From JAZSQT01 sp045538075 (GTDB taxonomy: Bacteria; Chrysiogenota; Deferribacteres; Deferribacterales; Mucispirillaceae): a DNA stretch of 10,215 bases. Made by a program: the position numbers and the translations under genes. Shown in pieces: positions 1 through 6,254 of the stretch (the stretch's first letter is position 1; the number at the start of each line of letters is the position of its first letter). The notes under the pieces were generated by a model that saw only the letters and a list, made by a program, of their open reading frames with translations, was not told the DNA's origin and searched no databases. The stretch spans positions 1 to 10,215 of the forward strand of contig JAZSQT010000119.1 of the NCBI GenBank assembly GCA_045538075.1, read 5' to 3'.

Positions 1-793
1 CGATCCGACTTCCTATCATCTGTTTATCATATAAATAAACATCACTCATATATGGCCCAGCCCAAAGGCCACAATATATCAAGTATATTGACGGCACTCC
101 AGCTCCAAAAACAACTATCAACCAAAAATTAAGATTTTTAGAAACCTTACCAACCCCATTAAAAATGCTTTTTTTCGTTTTATTTTCTAATGAAACTTGT
201 TTATCTACATTAGAACTATCTTTTATAGTAAAAAATAATATAAAAGCATAAATAAGAGTAAAAATTCCTATAGAGAGGCAAGCATTTCTCCAACCTATTT
301 CTGAGCTTAAAAAAGCAAGGGGAGCAGCTGCAGCAAGGGGACCTAAACCACCAATAACATACAATAACGTCAAATAAGTAGGAAATTTATCTTTATCAAT
401 TACTCTTGCAAGTAGTGTCATAGCTGATACTAAAATTGCTGCACAGCCAAGCCCTAAAATGAGTCTTGAAATAAAAGATACTGTAGGATTTGGAGAAATT
501 CCAAATAATATACCACCAATGCCTGCAATAATAAATGAAATTGTCATTACTTTACGAGAGCCATAAGCATCAACAAATACACCAGCAGGCATTTGAAAAA
601 GACCATACATATAAAAATATCCAGAACTTAACATTCCAAGCATTGATGCATTTGCTCCCAAGTCGTTACTAATATCTACAGCAACTACTGCAGGCACAAA
701 CCTATGAGCAAAAACAAGAAAATACGCAATACCTGTAATAATAGTAATAAAAAGATAAAAATATGTATTATTTTTACTTGTATTGGCTATCAT
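1..793 (-). CDS. Major facilitator superfamily transporter, partial (C-terminal end beyond the left edge)
   Basis: This is an inner-membrane secondary transporter; the substrate cannot be told from the sequence. The leftward frame is open from ATG at 793 to the window edge and gives 264 residues, against about 400-430 for the family, so roughly the last five helices are missing. Hydrophobic segments lie at about residues 10-36, 49-74, 85-103, 108-132, 141-166, 172-192 and 222-250, matching TM1-TM7. The loop after TM2 carries the MFS motif A signature (GVFVDAYGSRKV, with the conserved G, D, G and R), and TM7 ends in GLWAGPYM, a string common in MFS proteins. A charged cytoplasmic loop (KDSSNVDKQVSLENKTKKS) separates the two halves. 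The start lies 10 bases after the mgsA stop. Only a weak AGAAAT precedes it, so translation may depend on coupling to mgsA. Family assignment is firm; function is open. Confidence 0.9.
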   Translation of the reverse strand, partial: MIANTSKNNTYFYLFITIITGIAYFLVFAHRFVPAVVAVDISNDLGANASMLGMLSSGYFYMYGLFQMPAGVFVDAYGSRKVMTISFIIAGIGGILFGISPNPTVSFISRLILGLGCAAILVSAMTLLARVIDKDKFPTYLTLLYVIGGLGPLAAAAPLAFLSSEIGWRNACLSIGIFTLIYAFILFFTIKDSSNVDKQVSLENKTKKSIFNGVGKVSKNLNFWLIVVFGAGVPSIYLIYCGLWAGPYMSDVYLYDKQMIGSRI

Positions 794-803
794 AAATTTA
801 TTT

Positions 804-1262
804 CTAATTTACGTTTCTTTTTAAATACGAATTATAATCAGATACAACTGGTGAATATTCTTCTTCAAAAATGTGAGACGAAATAACAAAATCTGCCGTA
901 GAACGAGTGCATGCAATAACTACATTATATACAGCACACATTCTTTCAAGAGCTTTAATATCTACATCATGAGGTTGAGTTGTCATAGGGTCAATAAAAA
1001 ATATTAAAATATCAAGTTTTCCATCGGCAATTAATGCTCCCATTTGTTGATCGCCACCTAATGGACCAGATTTTAACTTTACAATATCTACATTCATATC
1101 TGGAAATTTTTTTTCATAAACTTCACTAACAAGGCGACCTGTTGTTCCAGTGCAAATTAGTTTGTGTTTACCAAGTCTTTTTCCATTAAATTCTACCCAT
1201 TCAACAATATCTTTTTTCCTTGCATCATGTGCTACAAGACCTATTGACTTGATTTTTTTCAT
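804..1262 (-). CDS. mgsA: Methylglyoxal synthase
   Basis: This cytoplasmic enzyme converts dihydroxyacetone phosphate to methylglyoxal and phosphate, opening a bypass of lower glycolysis when phosphate is short or sugar phosphates build up. The 152-residue length equals that of the E. coli enzyme. Visible family motifs are LVAHDARK (H12, D13), the phosphate-binding TGTTG (38-42), KSGPLGGDQQMGA with the catalytic aspartate at D71, FFIDP (D91), PHDVDIKAL (H98, D101) and STADFVISS near the end. D71, D91, H98 and D101 carry the same numbers as in E. coli MgsA, as I recall them. The ATG is preceded by GAGGTG (1268-1273) at a normal distance, which fixes the start. era ends about 100 bases upstream and the MFS gene follows after 10 bases, so mgsA is probably transcribed with both. 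The MFS partner hints at metabolite export or uptake, but that is inference. Confidence 0.96.
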   Translation of the reverse strand: MKKIKSIGLVAHDARKKDIVEWVEFNGKRLGKHKLICTGTTGRLVSEVYEKKFPDMNVDIVKLKSGPLGGDQQMGALIADGKLDILIFFIDPMTTQPHDVDIKALERMCAVYNVVIACTRSTADFVISSHIFEEEYSPVVSDYNSYLKRNVN

Positions 1263-1295
1263 AACTTCACCTCGTCATAAATAATGAATAATCGT

Positions 1296-1323
1296 ATGAT
1301 AATATATTTTAAGAAAAAAGTAA
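1296..1323 (-). promoter_or_regulatory. Weak candidate promoter for mgsA and the transporter
   Basis: In the ~100-base gap between era and mgsA, the leftward strand shows TTACTT (1318-1323), a 16-base spacer and TATCAT (1296-1301). This would give a 5' leader of about 30 bases containing the GAGGTG ribosome site. Both boxes are imperfect and the gap is extremely AT-rich, so chance matches are expected. Read-through from era is equally possible because no terminator hairpin is visible after era. Confidence 0.25.
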
Positions 1324-1365
1324 AATATTTGAATTTTTAACTTATTTTATTATGAAAATTTTTAT

Positions 1366-2253
1366 TTATAATCCTTGAATATCTAAATACTCTTGGCGAG
1401 ACACCCAATTTTGACGAACTTTTACAAAAAGCTCTAAATAAACTTTACAATCAAAGAAATTTTCTAAATTTTTGCGAGCATTTTCTCCAATTTTCTTTAA
1501 CATTGAACCTTTCTCGCCTATAACTATCCCTTTTTGAGATTCTCTATTAACGTATATTATAGCAGATATATAGTTTTTCTTTTCTCTATATTCAAAAACT
1601 TCTATCTCTACCAATATATCGTAAGGAACTTCTTCTCTTAGATTTAAAAATGCTTGTTCTCTGATATATTCAGCTGCTAAAAACTTTTCTGGTTGTGTAG
1701 TGATTAAATCTTCATCGTATTGACAAATATTTTCTGGCAAATATTCTGTAACAAGCTCCATAAATTTATCTACATTATTATGTTTTATGGCCGATATTGG
1801 TAAAACTTGATTAAAATTTAACATAGGAAATACAACTTCAGCAGTTTTATATACATCTTCTCTTTTTGCTTTATCAACTTTAGTAATCAAAAGCATTTTT
1901 GGTTGTTTAGTATCTTTTATAATATCTAATAAGCGAATAAAATCATTGCCAATTTTTGATCCAGCCTCAATTAATACACATATTACATCAACTATAGATA
2001 AACTATCGGTTGCTTGTTGAACTATCGCTCTATTTAACCTCGTTTTAGCAGAATGAAAACCAGGAGTATCTACAAAAATGGCTTGATAATCATCTGTAGT
2101 TTTAATGCCATATATAGTATTTCTTGTAGTTTGTGGACGAGGAGAAACTATTGCAATTTTTTCTCCAATTATTTCGTTTAACAATGTTGATTTTCCGGCA
2201 TTTGGCAGACCAACTAAAGCAATTAAACCGGCTTTAAATTTTTTATTATCCAT
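1366..2253 (-). CDS. era: GTPase Era, 16S rRNA-binding ribosome assembly factor
   Basis: Era binds the 3' end of 16S rRNA during 30S subunit maturation and couples GTP hydrolysis to assembly. The 295 residues match the family length (about 300). The N-terminal GTPase domain shows G1 GLPNAGKST (15-23), the G2 region PRPQTTRNTIYGI (38-50), G3 DTPG (62-65), G4 TKVD (124-127) and G5 SAI (154-156). The C-terminal KH domain has the RNA-binding loop GIVIGEKGSMLKKIG (242-256), and a typical EYIREQ linker sits before it (195-200). The G4 box normally reads NKxD in Era; threonine replaces the asparagine here. TKxD is used by other active GTPases, so loss of function is not implied. The start ATG lies inside the last codons of the upstream CBS-domain gene (8-base overlap), which indicates translational coupling. 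Recognition is secure. Confidence 0.97.
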   Translation of the reverse strand: MDNKKFKAGLIALVGLPNAGKSTLLNEIIGEKIAIVSPRPQTTRNTIYGIKTTDDYQAIFVDTPGFHSAKTRLNRAIVQQATDSLSIVDVICVLIEAGSKIGNDFIRLLDIIKDTKQPKMLLITKVDKAKREDVYKTAEVVFPMLNFNQVLPISAIKHNNVDKFMELVTEYLPENICQYDEDLITTQPEKFLAAEYIREQAFLNLREEVPYDILVEIEVFEYREKKNYISAIIYVNRESQKGIVIGEKGSMLKKIGENARKNLENFFDCKVYLELFVKVRQNWVSRQEYLDIQGL

Positions 2254-3529
2254 TACAAACTTCTCTATCTAAATTATCAGATATTTTTTTTAATTCTATT
2301 CTTTCAAGTCTCTTATCTCTCATTTTTTTAACTGTAAAAATATGGTTATTCCATGAAAAACTATATCCAACTTTAGGCACTTCCCCAGCTCTATCAAGAA
2401 CAAAACCACCTAATGTATCGTATTCTGTCATATCTTCAGTTTTTTCAAAATTAAATTCTTCACAAAAATCGTATATATCCATACCTGCATTTATAACGTA
2501 ATGATTATCTGATATTTTAGTAATTTCTGCATCATCATCATCGTATTCATCTAAAATATCGCCTACTATTTCCTCTAAAATATCTTCCATAGTAACAATA
2601 CCAGAAGTGCCACCGTATTCATCAATTACAACAGCTAAATGTAATCTATGTTTTTGGAACTCTTTAAGCATAGCGTCTATTTTTTTTGTTTCTGGAACAA
2701 ATAGTGGCTTTCGTAATCTACTCATTAAATCAGACACGAGATAATCACTACAATCCATTTTTAAAATATCTTTTACGTATAAAACTCCCTCAATATCATC
2801 AAGAGATTCATTATACACTAATATCCTTGAAAATTCTGTTTCTTTAACAATATTTAATAACTCTTCCTTAGTAATATTAATAGAAACTGCTACAATATCA
2901 ATTCGTGGAACCATTATTTCTTTAACTTGTATATCTGAAATATCAAAAATATTAGTAAGCATTTCGCCTTTATCTTTTTCTAATATTCCTTCTTTTTCAC
3001 CAACATTTATTAAAAATTCAAGCTGATCTTCTGTGATTTTAGGTTTTTTATCAACTACCCCTGTTTTTTTCAGCAATTTATCAACTACAATATGCATCGT
3101 ATAAGTAATTGGATAAAAAATAATGTAAAAAAACTTTAAAATCTTCATTGAAAATATTGAAAAATTAGTAGCATTATTTTTTGCAAAGGCTTTTGGTGTA
3201 ATATCTCCAAAAAATAGTATTAAAAATGTCATTATACCTGTAGCAATAGCAATAGATTCATAGCCTAATATTTTTTCTACAACTTCTATAGCAAGAATCG
3301 TAGCAAAAATATTAAATAAATTAGTGCCTACTAAAATTGTATTTATTACTCTATTTGGTCTTTTAATCCATAATTCAAGGCTTTTTGCTTTATCGCCTTT
3401 ATCTTTTATAACAAGACGGCTACCCAATTCGCCTAAAGACGTAAGTGCTGCTTCTGTTGCAGAAAAATACGCAGATAATAGAATACTTATAAAAATAAGC
3501 AATATTTGATATATTAATATTATATCCAA
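2246..3529 (-). CDS. CNNM/CorC-family CBS-domain membrane protein (HlyC/CorC type)
   Basis: This is an inner-membrane protein of the CNNM (DUF21) family; members are linked to Mg2+/Co2+ transport or efflux, but the ion specificity of this one is not known. Domain order over 427 residues: a DUF21 transmembrane domain (about 1-150) with SAYFSATEAAL (19-29) and GDITPKAFAKNN (108-119), a linker, a CBS pair (about 200-325) with IMVPRIDI (205-212) and the signature DEYGGTSGIVTMEDILEEIV (303-322), an acidic stretch EYDDDD (328-333), and the C-terminal CorC_HlyC domain (about 335-415). The reading frame begins with TTG, chosen because AGGAG (3537-3541) stands seven bases upstream and the protein then starts in its first helix at the expected place. 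It overlaps era by eight bases, so the two are co-translated. CorC-type genes beside ribosome-maturation genes are common in bacteria (for example ybeX near ybeY). Confidence 0.93.
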   Translation of the reverse strand: MDIILIYQILLIFISILLSAYFSATEAALTSLGELGSRLVIKDKGDKAKSLELWIKRPNRVINTILVGTNLFNIFATILAIEVVEKILGYESIAIATGIMTFLILFFGDITPKAFAKNNATNFSIFSMKILKFFYIIFYPITYTMHIVVDKLLKKTGVVDKKPKITEDQLEFLINVGEKEGILEKDKGEMLTNIFDISDIQVKEIMVPRIDIVAVSINITKEELLNIVKETEFSRILVYNESLDDIEGVLYVKDILKMDCSDYLVSDLMSRLRKPLFVPETKKIDAMLKEFQKHRLHLAVVIDEYGGTSGIVTMEDILEEIVGDILDEYDDDDAEITKISDNHYVINAGMDIYDFCEEFNFEKTEDMTEYDTLGGFVLDRAGEVPKVGYSFSWNNHIFTVKKMRDKRLERIELKKISDNLDREVCNG

Positions 3530-3609
3530 CCCTAAACTCCTAACATATTATAAATATTGGATTTTTTTAAATAAATGATTTTTGACAAATAATTTACATA
3601 AAGAGACTG

Positions 3610-3618
3610 ATTATAACA
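3610..3618 (-). promoter_or_regulatory. Candidate extended -10 promoter for the CBS protein-era-mgsA block
   Basis: The leftward strand reads TGTTATAAT, a perfect TATAAT with the TGn extension that can replace a good -35 box; no convincing -35 is seen. Transcription from here would give a 5' leader of about 70 bases before the TTG start. A second perfect TATAAT lies closer (3547-3552, with a poor TTTATT -35), but it would place the transcript start on top of the AGGAG ribosome site. In DNA this AT-rich such matches are only suggestive. Confidence 0.35.
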
Positions 3619-3822
3619 ACTATAGTAAGAGAAACACGAACAACTATCAGAATTCATAATTTTATAACTTTCATAATTTGATTTTTTCTTCTATCATATT
3701 ATTGAATTAATTTCTACTACTTTTTTTAAAAATTTTACAAATATAAATTTAAATAAATATTGCCACAAATAAGAAATTCTTTAATAATAAATGTACATAT
3801 TAACTACAGTTTCATCAATAAA

Positions 3823-4243
3823 TAATACAAAATTTCGTCATAAAATATCTTATCAAACGTTTTTATGGATTACTTCGTCGTTATACTCCTCGTAATGACA
3901 GTTTTTACGTATTTGCCACGAAAAACGCCAGTTTTTCGTGGCAATCCACAATATTAATACAAAAAATTTCGTCATATTTTTTTATCAAACGTTTTAATGG
4001 ATTACTTCGTCGTTATACTCCTCGTAATGACAGTTTTTACGTCTTTGCGAGAAAAACGCCAGTTTTTCGTGGCAATCCACATATTAATACAAAAAATTTC
4101 GTCATAAAATTTCTTATCAAACGTTTTTACTGGATTACTTCGTCGTTATACTCCTCGTAATGACAGTTTTTACGTCTTTGCGAGAAAAACGCCAGTTTTT
4201 CGTGGCAATCCACATATTAATACAAAAAATTTCGTCATAAAAT
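3823..4243. repeat. Three tandem copies of a ~131 bp palindromic repeat plus a fourth partial flank
   Basis: Units begin at taatac positions 3823, 3955, 4085 and 4218, giving spacings of 132, 130 and 133 bases; the fourth is only the leading ~26 bases. Each full unit contains, in order, ATTTCGTCAT, TTATCAAACGTTTT, a 33-base core (3867-3899, 3999-4031, 4132-4164) identical in all three, GTTTTTACGT, and a hairpin ending TTTTTCGTGGCAATCCAC. On the opposite strand the core reads GTCATTACGAGGAG...GACGAAGTAATCC. That closely resembles the 'GTCATTGCGAG...GAAGCAATCC' repeats seen scattered in intergenic DNA of many unrelated bacteria. The array has no open frame, no identical short repeat with unique spacers (so not CRISPR), and no transposase nearby. 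Confidence 0.92.
3912..3945. repeat. Perfect 14-bp hairpin in repeat unit 1
   Basis: The left arm TTGCCACGAAAAAC (3913-3926) is exactly complementary to GTTTTTCGTGGCAA (3931-3944) around a GCCA loop. In units 2 and 3 the left arm instead reads TTGCGAGAAAAAC, so only the inner seven base pairs and part of the outer stem form. No T-run follows on either strand, so it is not a typical terminator. Confidence 0.85.
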
Positions 4244-4262
4244 TAATTTAAACATATTATTA

Positions 4263-4287
4263 AATTTATAAAAAAATTTTATAAATT
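4263..4287 (-). terminator. All-AT inverted repeat just after the lipoprotein gene (weak terminator candidate)
   Basis: Arms AATTTATAAAA (4263-4273) and TTTTATAAATT (4277-4287) form a perfect 11-bp stem with a 3-base loop, ten bases past the leftward stop codon. With no G-C pairs the stem is weak, and the leftward run after it is only ATTTAAT-like. It could help end the aroC transcript or protect its 3' end. Confidence 0.3.
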
Positions 4288-4297
4288 AATACATTTA

Positions 4298-4687
4298 TTA
4301 CTTCAAAATATTATCCATCAATATAGATGATAATTTTTCTATAATGTATTTAGTTTGCTCTATTAATTCTTTATCATTTAATTTATCAATATTTTTTGCT
4401 AAAAATTTTAAAATATCTTTAATTTCATCTTTATTTGGCAATTTTTCGCCACTAACGGCAAATTCAACGTATAAGCGAAAAACATTAATCGCTTGTTTCA
4501 TAAGTTTTTGATAAAGTTTATTCTTATTCTCATCAGATATATCAGATAGACCTATATCAATACTTGTTTCAATAATTTGGTTCGGTGTAACAGCACTACG
4601 CACCTTACTACTTAATCTTGTATATTCAAAAGAACAACCAAAAGTGATAAAAATTATAAGCAATAATAATGTTGCCTTTTTGACCAT
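4298..4687 (-). CDS. Small predicted lipoprotein of unknown function
   Basis: I do not recognise this 129-residue protein. It has lysines at positions 3-4, a hydrophobic stretch (5-16) and then FGC with the cysteine at 18, the layout of a lipoprotein signal peptide. The lipobox TFGC is unusual because -3 is threonine and -2 phenylalanine, where Leu/Val/Ile and a small residue are usual. If cleaved, the mature part (about 111 residues) would be soluble, lysine- and isoleucine-rich and probably helical, with short amphipathic stretches at about 50-75 and 85-125. The start ATG shares one base with the aroC stop codon (TAATG), and GAGGAA (4695-4700) precedes it by seven bases, so it is translated directly after AroC. 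The link to the shikimate pathway is probably only transcriptional. Gene reality is well supported by the ribosome site and coupling; function is unknown. Confidence 0.8.
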   Translation of the reverse strand: MVKKATLLLLIIFITFGCSFEYTRLSSKVRSAVTPNQIIETSIDIGLSDISDENKNKLYQKLMKQAINVFRLYVEFAVSGEKLPNKDEIKDILKFLAKNIDKLNDKELIEQTKYIIEKLSSILMDNILK

Positions 4688-5745
4688 TATATATTTCCTC
4701 TACTTTTATGTAATAAAATCATATCCATTGTAACAATCAAAGCCATTGCTTCAGCAATTGGGACTGCTCTTGGTGCTAAACATGGGTCGTGCCTACCTTT
4801 AGTAACTATTTCGGTATCGTTATTGTGTATATCAATAGTTTTTTTAGGAATTAAAATTGATGATGTAGGTTTAACTACAAACCTTAAAATTACATCTTCT
4901 CCAGTTGTGATACCTCCTAACGTTCCACCTGCATTATTTGATAAAAAACCATTAGATGTAATTTCATCATTCATTTGGCTACCTTTCATTAAGGCAGAAT
5001 CAAAACCTTTTCCAAACTCAATACCCTTAATAGCAGGCATACTCATAATTGCATAAGCAAGACGAGCATTAAACCTATCAAATATCGGTTCTCCAAGACC
5101 TATTGGCAACCCTTTAATAACAAGCTCAATAACTGCTCCAATTGAATCACCTTGTTTTTTTACGTCTAAAATAAGTTCTTCCATTTTTGGATATGCTTCT
5201 ATATCTGCTGTTCTAACTGGATTTTTTTCTATAAAATCACGATTAAAGTTTGATGCTTTAATATTGCCAACTTGTATAACGTATGCAAATACATCAATAC
5301 CTAATGATGATAAATATTTTTTTGCAACAGCCCCAGCTGCAACTCTACCAATTGTTTCCCTTGCAGAAGCTCTACCACCACCCCTATAGTCTCTAATGCC
5401 GTATTTTTTATAGTATGTAAAATCGGCATGTCCTGGACGAAATAAATTTTTGATAGCACTATAATCGCTACTTTTTTGATTTTTGTTATAAACTAAAATA
5501 CAAATTGGAGTGCCAGTAGTTTTACCCTCAAAAACTCCAGATAAAATTTCACATTTATCATCTTCATCTCTTGGTGTAGAAAGGATACTTTGCCCTGGTC
5601 TCCTTCTTTCAAGTTCATATTGAATATCTGTTTCATCAAGTTCAATTCCTGCTGGGCAACCGTCTATAACAACTCCAACAGCAACTCCATGACTTTCACC
5701 AAAAGTTGATATTCTAAATAATTCACCAAAAATATTTCCAGACAT
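4687..5745 (-). CDS. aroC: Chorismate synthase
   Basis: This cytoplasmic, FMN-dependent enzyme carries out the last step of the shikimate pathway, converting 5-enolpyruvylshikimate-3-phosphate to chorismate, the precursor of aromatic amino acids and folate. The 352 residues match the usual 350-390. Clear signatures are FGESHG (15-20, with the catalytic-site H19), ERRRPGQ (46-52), FRPGHADFTYYKKYGIRDY (102-120, with H106) followed by RGGGRASARET (121-131), NNAGGTLGGITTG (270-282) and GRHDPCLAPRAVPIAEAM (317-334). The ATG at 5745 is preceded by GGTG five bases upstream, and the protein begins MSGNIFGELFRISTFGESHG, the normal family N-terminus. A small lipoprotein gene follows with a one-base overlap. 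The gene diverges from a small membrane-protein gene across an 88-base gap containing both promoters. No key residue is missing. Confidence 0.97.
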   Translation of the reverse strand: MSGNIFGELFRISTFGESHGVAVGVVIDGCPAGIELDETDIQYELERRRPGQSILSTPRDEDDKCEILSGVFEGKTTGTPICILVYNKNQKSSDYSAIKNLFRPGHADFTYYKKYGIRDYRGGGRASARETIGRVAAGAVAKKYLSSLGIDVFAYVIQVGNIKASNFNRDFIEKNPVRTADIEAYPKMEELILDVKKQGDSIGAVIELVIKGLPIGLGEPIFDRFNARLAYAIMSMPAIKGIEFGKGFDSALMKGSQMNDEITSNGFLSNNAGGTLGGITTGEDVILRFVVKPTSSILIPKKTIDIHNNDTEIVTKGRHDPCLAPRAVPIAEAMALIVTMDMILLHKSRGNI

Positions 5746-5780
5746 ACTATCACCAAAAAAAATACAAAAACGATATTTTT

Positions 5781-5810
5781 ACTATACTTAAAGATATTTA
5801 CATTAGTAAA
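5781..5810 (-). promoter_or_regulatory. Candidate promoter of aroC
   Basis: On the leftward strand TTTACT (5805-5810), an 18-base spacer and TATAGT (5781-5786) form a plausible sigma-70 type promoter. It would give a leader of about 28 bases containing the GGTG ribosome site of aroC. Its -35 box overlaps the palindrome TTTACATTAGTAAA (5797-5810), which also contains the -35 box of the divergent promoter. Confidence 0.5.
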
Positions 5811-5825
5811 ACAATTATGTATAAC
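5797..5825 (+). promoter_or_regulatory. Promoter of the small membrane-protein gene
   Basis: TTTACA (5797-5802), a 17-base spacer and TATAAC (5820-5825) each match five of six consensus bases. The expected transcript start, about seven bases after the -10 box, falls at 5832-5834, immediately at the ATG of the following gene. The promoter is interleaved with the leftward aroC promoter. Confidence 0.6.
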
Positions 5826-5833
5826 ATATTTAT

Positions 5834-6097
5834 ATGGATAATGAAACAGTTTTAAAAATTATTTTAATTTGTATTGTTTGCTTTGTTATAAATCTACCTT
5901 TTGGTATGTTTAGAAGTAGAGTTCAATCTTATGGTATTTTGTGGTTTTTATCTATTCATGCACCTATCCCTATAGCAGTTATTGTGCGAAAAAGTGCAAA
6001 CTTATCTTGGTATTATATCTTCATTTTTATAGTCTTTAGTATTGCTGGTCAGATAATTGGAAAAAAATTTGCGTTAAAATATTTTCCTCCTAAATGA
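5834..6097 (+). CDS. Small three-helix membrane protein, function unknown
   Basis: This 87-residue protein is mostly membrane: hydrophobic segments at about 7-24, 36-51 and 58-77, with short charged loops between and a basic tail (KKFALKYFPPK). Distinctive residues are NLPFGMFRSRV (20-30) after TM1, WFLSIHAPIPIAVIVRK (37-53) across TM2, and GQIIGK (72-77) at the end of TM3. I have an impression of similar small uncharacterised proteins with an N-(L/V)-PFG-x-x-R and IH-x-P-(I/V)-P pattern in other bacteria, but I cannot name the family. No ribosome binding site precedes the ATG; the promoter position suggests the mRNA begins at or within two bases of it. No other in-frame ATG comes before residue 25 (inside PFGM), so a later start would remove TM1. 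It stands between aroC (divergent) and tRNA-Val, with no visible partner. Confidence 0.75.
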   Translation: MDNETVLKIILICIVCFVINLPFGMFRSRVQSYGILWFLSIHAPIPIAVIVRKSANLSWYYIFIFIVFSIAGQIIGKKFALKYFPPK

Positions 6098-6100
6098 TAC

Positions 6101-6129
6101 TTGACTAATTTTAAAATAATTTATATAAA
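6101..6129 (+). promoter_or_regulatory. Strong promoter of tRNA-Val and probably the thrS-infC-rpmI-rplT block
   Basis: TTGACT (6101-6106) and TATAAA (6124-6129) are separated by exactly 17 bases; each box matches consensus at five of six positions. Transcription would begin near 6136-6137, leaving a leader of about 10 bases before the mature tRNA 5' end at 6147. This is the best promoter match in the window, and it starts only three bases after the stop codon of the membrane-protein gene. Confidence 0.8.
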
Positions 6130-6146
6130 GATTAATTCATGTATTT

Positions 6147-6218
6147 AGGCACGTAGCTCAGTGGGAGAGCATTGCCTTGACGTGGCAAGGGTCAACGGTT
6201 CAATCCCGTTCGTGCCTA
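6147..6218 (+). tRNA. tRNA-Val, anticodon GAC
   Basis: The 72-base sequence folds as a complete cloverleaf. The acceptor stem is AGGCACG with CGTGCCT (6211-6217) and discriminator A6218. The D arm is GCTC-AGTGGGA-GAGC. The anticodon stem is TTGCC/GGCAA around the loop TTGACGT, giving anticodon GAC (reads GUC and GUU). The variable loop is GGGTC, and the T arm is AACGG-TTCAATC-CCGTT. The 3' CCA is not encoded (the next bases are TAG), so it must be added by CCA-adding enzyme. thrS follows 48 bases later with no strong terminator between, which suggests a joint transcript cut by tRNA processing. Confidence 0.96.
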
Positions 6219-6227
6219 TAGGTTTTA

Positions 6228-6254
6228 CCGATTTTTATATATCGGCTTCCTTTT
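6228..6254 (+). promoter_or_regulatory. Short hairpin between tRNA-Val and thrS
   Basis: CCGAT (6228-6232) pairs with ATCGG (6241-6245) around an 8-base AU loop, followed by CTTCCTTTT just ahead of the thrS ribosome site. Five pairs and a broken T-run make it at best a leaky terminator or attenuator, or a processing signal for the tRNA-mRNA transcript. Confidence 0.3.

Larger units (their letters stand above)
3530..4297. other. 768-base gene-free region: AT-rich upstream part plus tandem repeat array
   Basis: No reading frame with a ribosome site or recognisable protein is visible on either strand. From 3530 to about 3822 the DNA is very AT-rich and holds only the candidate promoter boxes of the CBS-protein gene. 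From 3823 to 4243 it is filled by a three-unit tandem repeat. The last ~50 bases before the lipoprotein stop hold an all-AT hairpin. The region lies between two leftward transcription units: downstream of the aroC-lipoprotein pair and upstream of the CBS-protein block. Confidence 0.8.

Noticed and set aside
704..886. Rightward 60-residue open frame across the mgsA-transporter junction
   Set aside because: It is antisense to two recognised genes, is low-complexity Lys/Asn/Ile-rich, and lacks a ribosome site.
3823..4243. Tandem repeats as a CRISPR array
   Set aside because: The whole ~131-base unit is repeated, including what would be the spacers; there are no unique spacers and no cas genes.
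3823..4243. Insertion sequence or MITE with target duplication
   Set aside because: No transposase frame, and the recurring flank looks like part of the tandem unit rather than a short target-site duplication; a non-autonomous element cannot be excluded from one locus.
4263..4287. All-AT hairpin as a firm terminator
   Set aside because: The stem has no G-C pairs and lacks a clean T-run, so it is listed only as a weak candidate.
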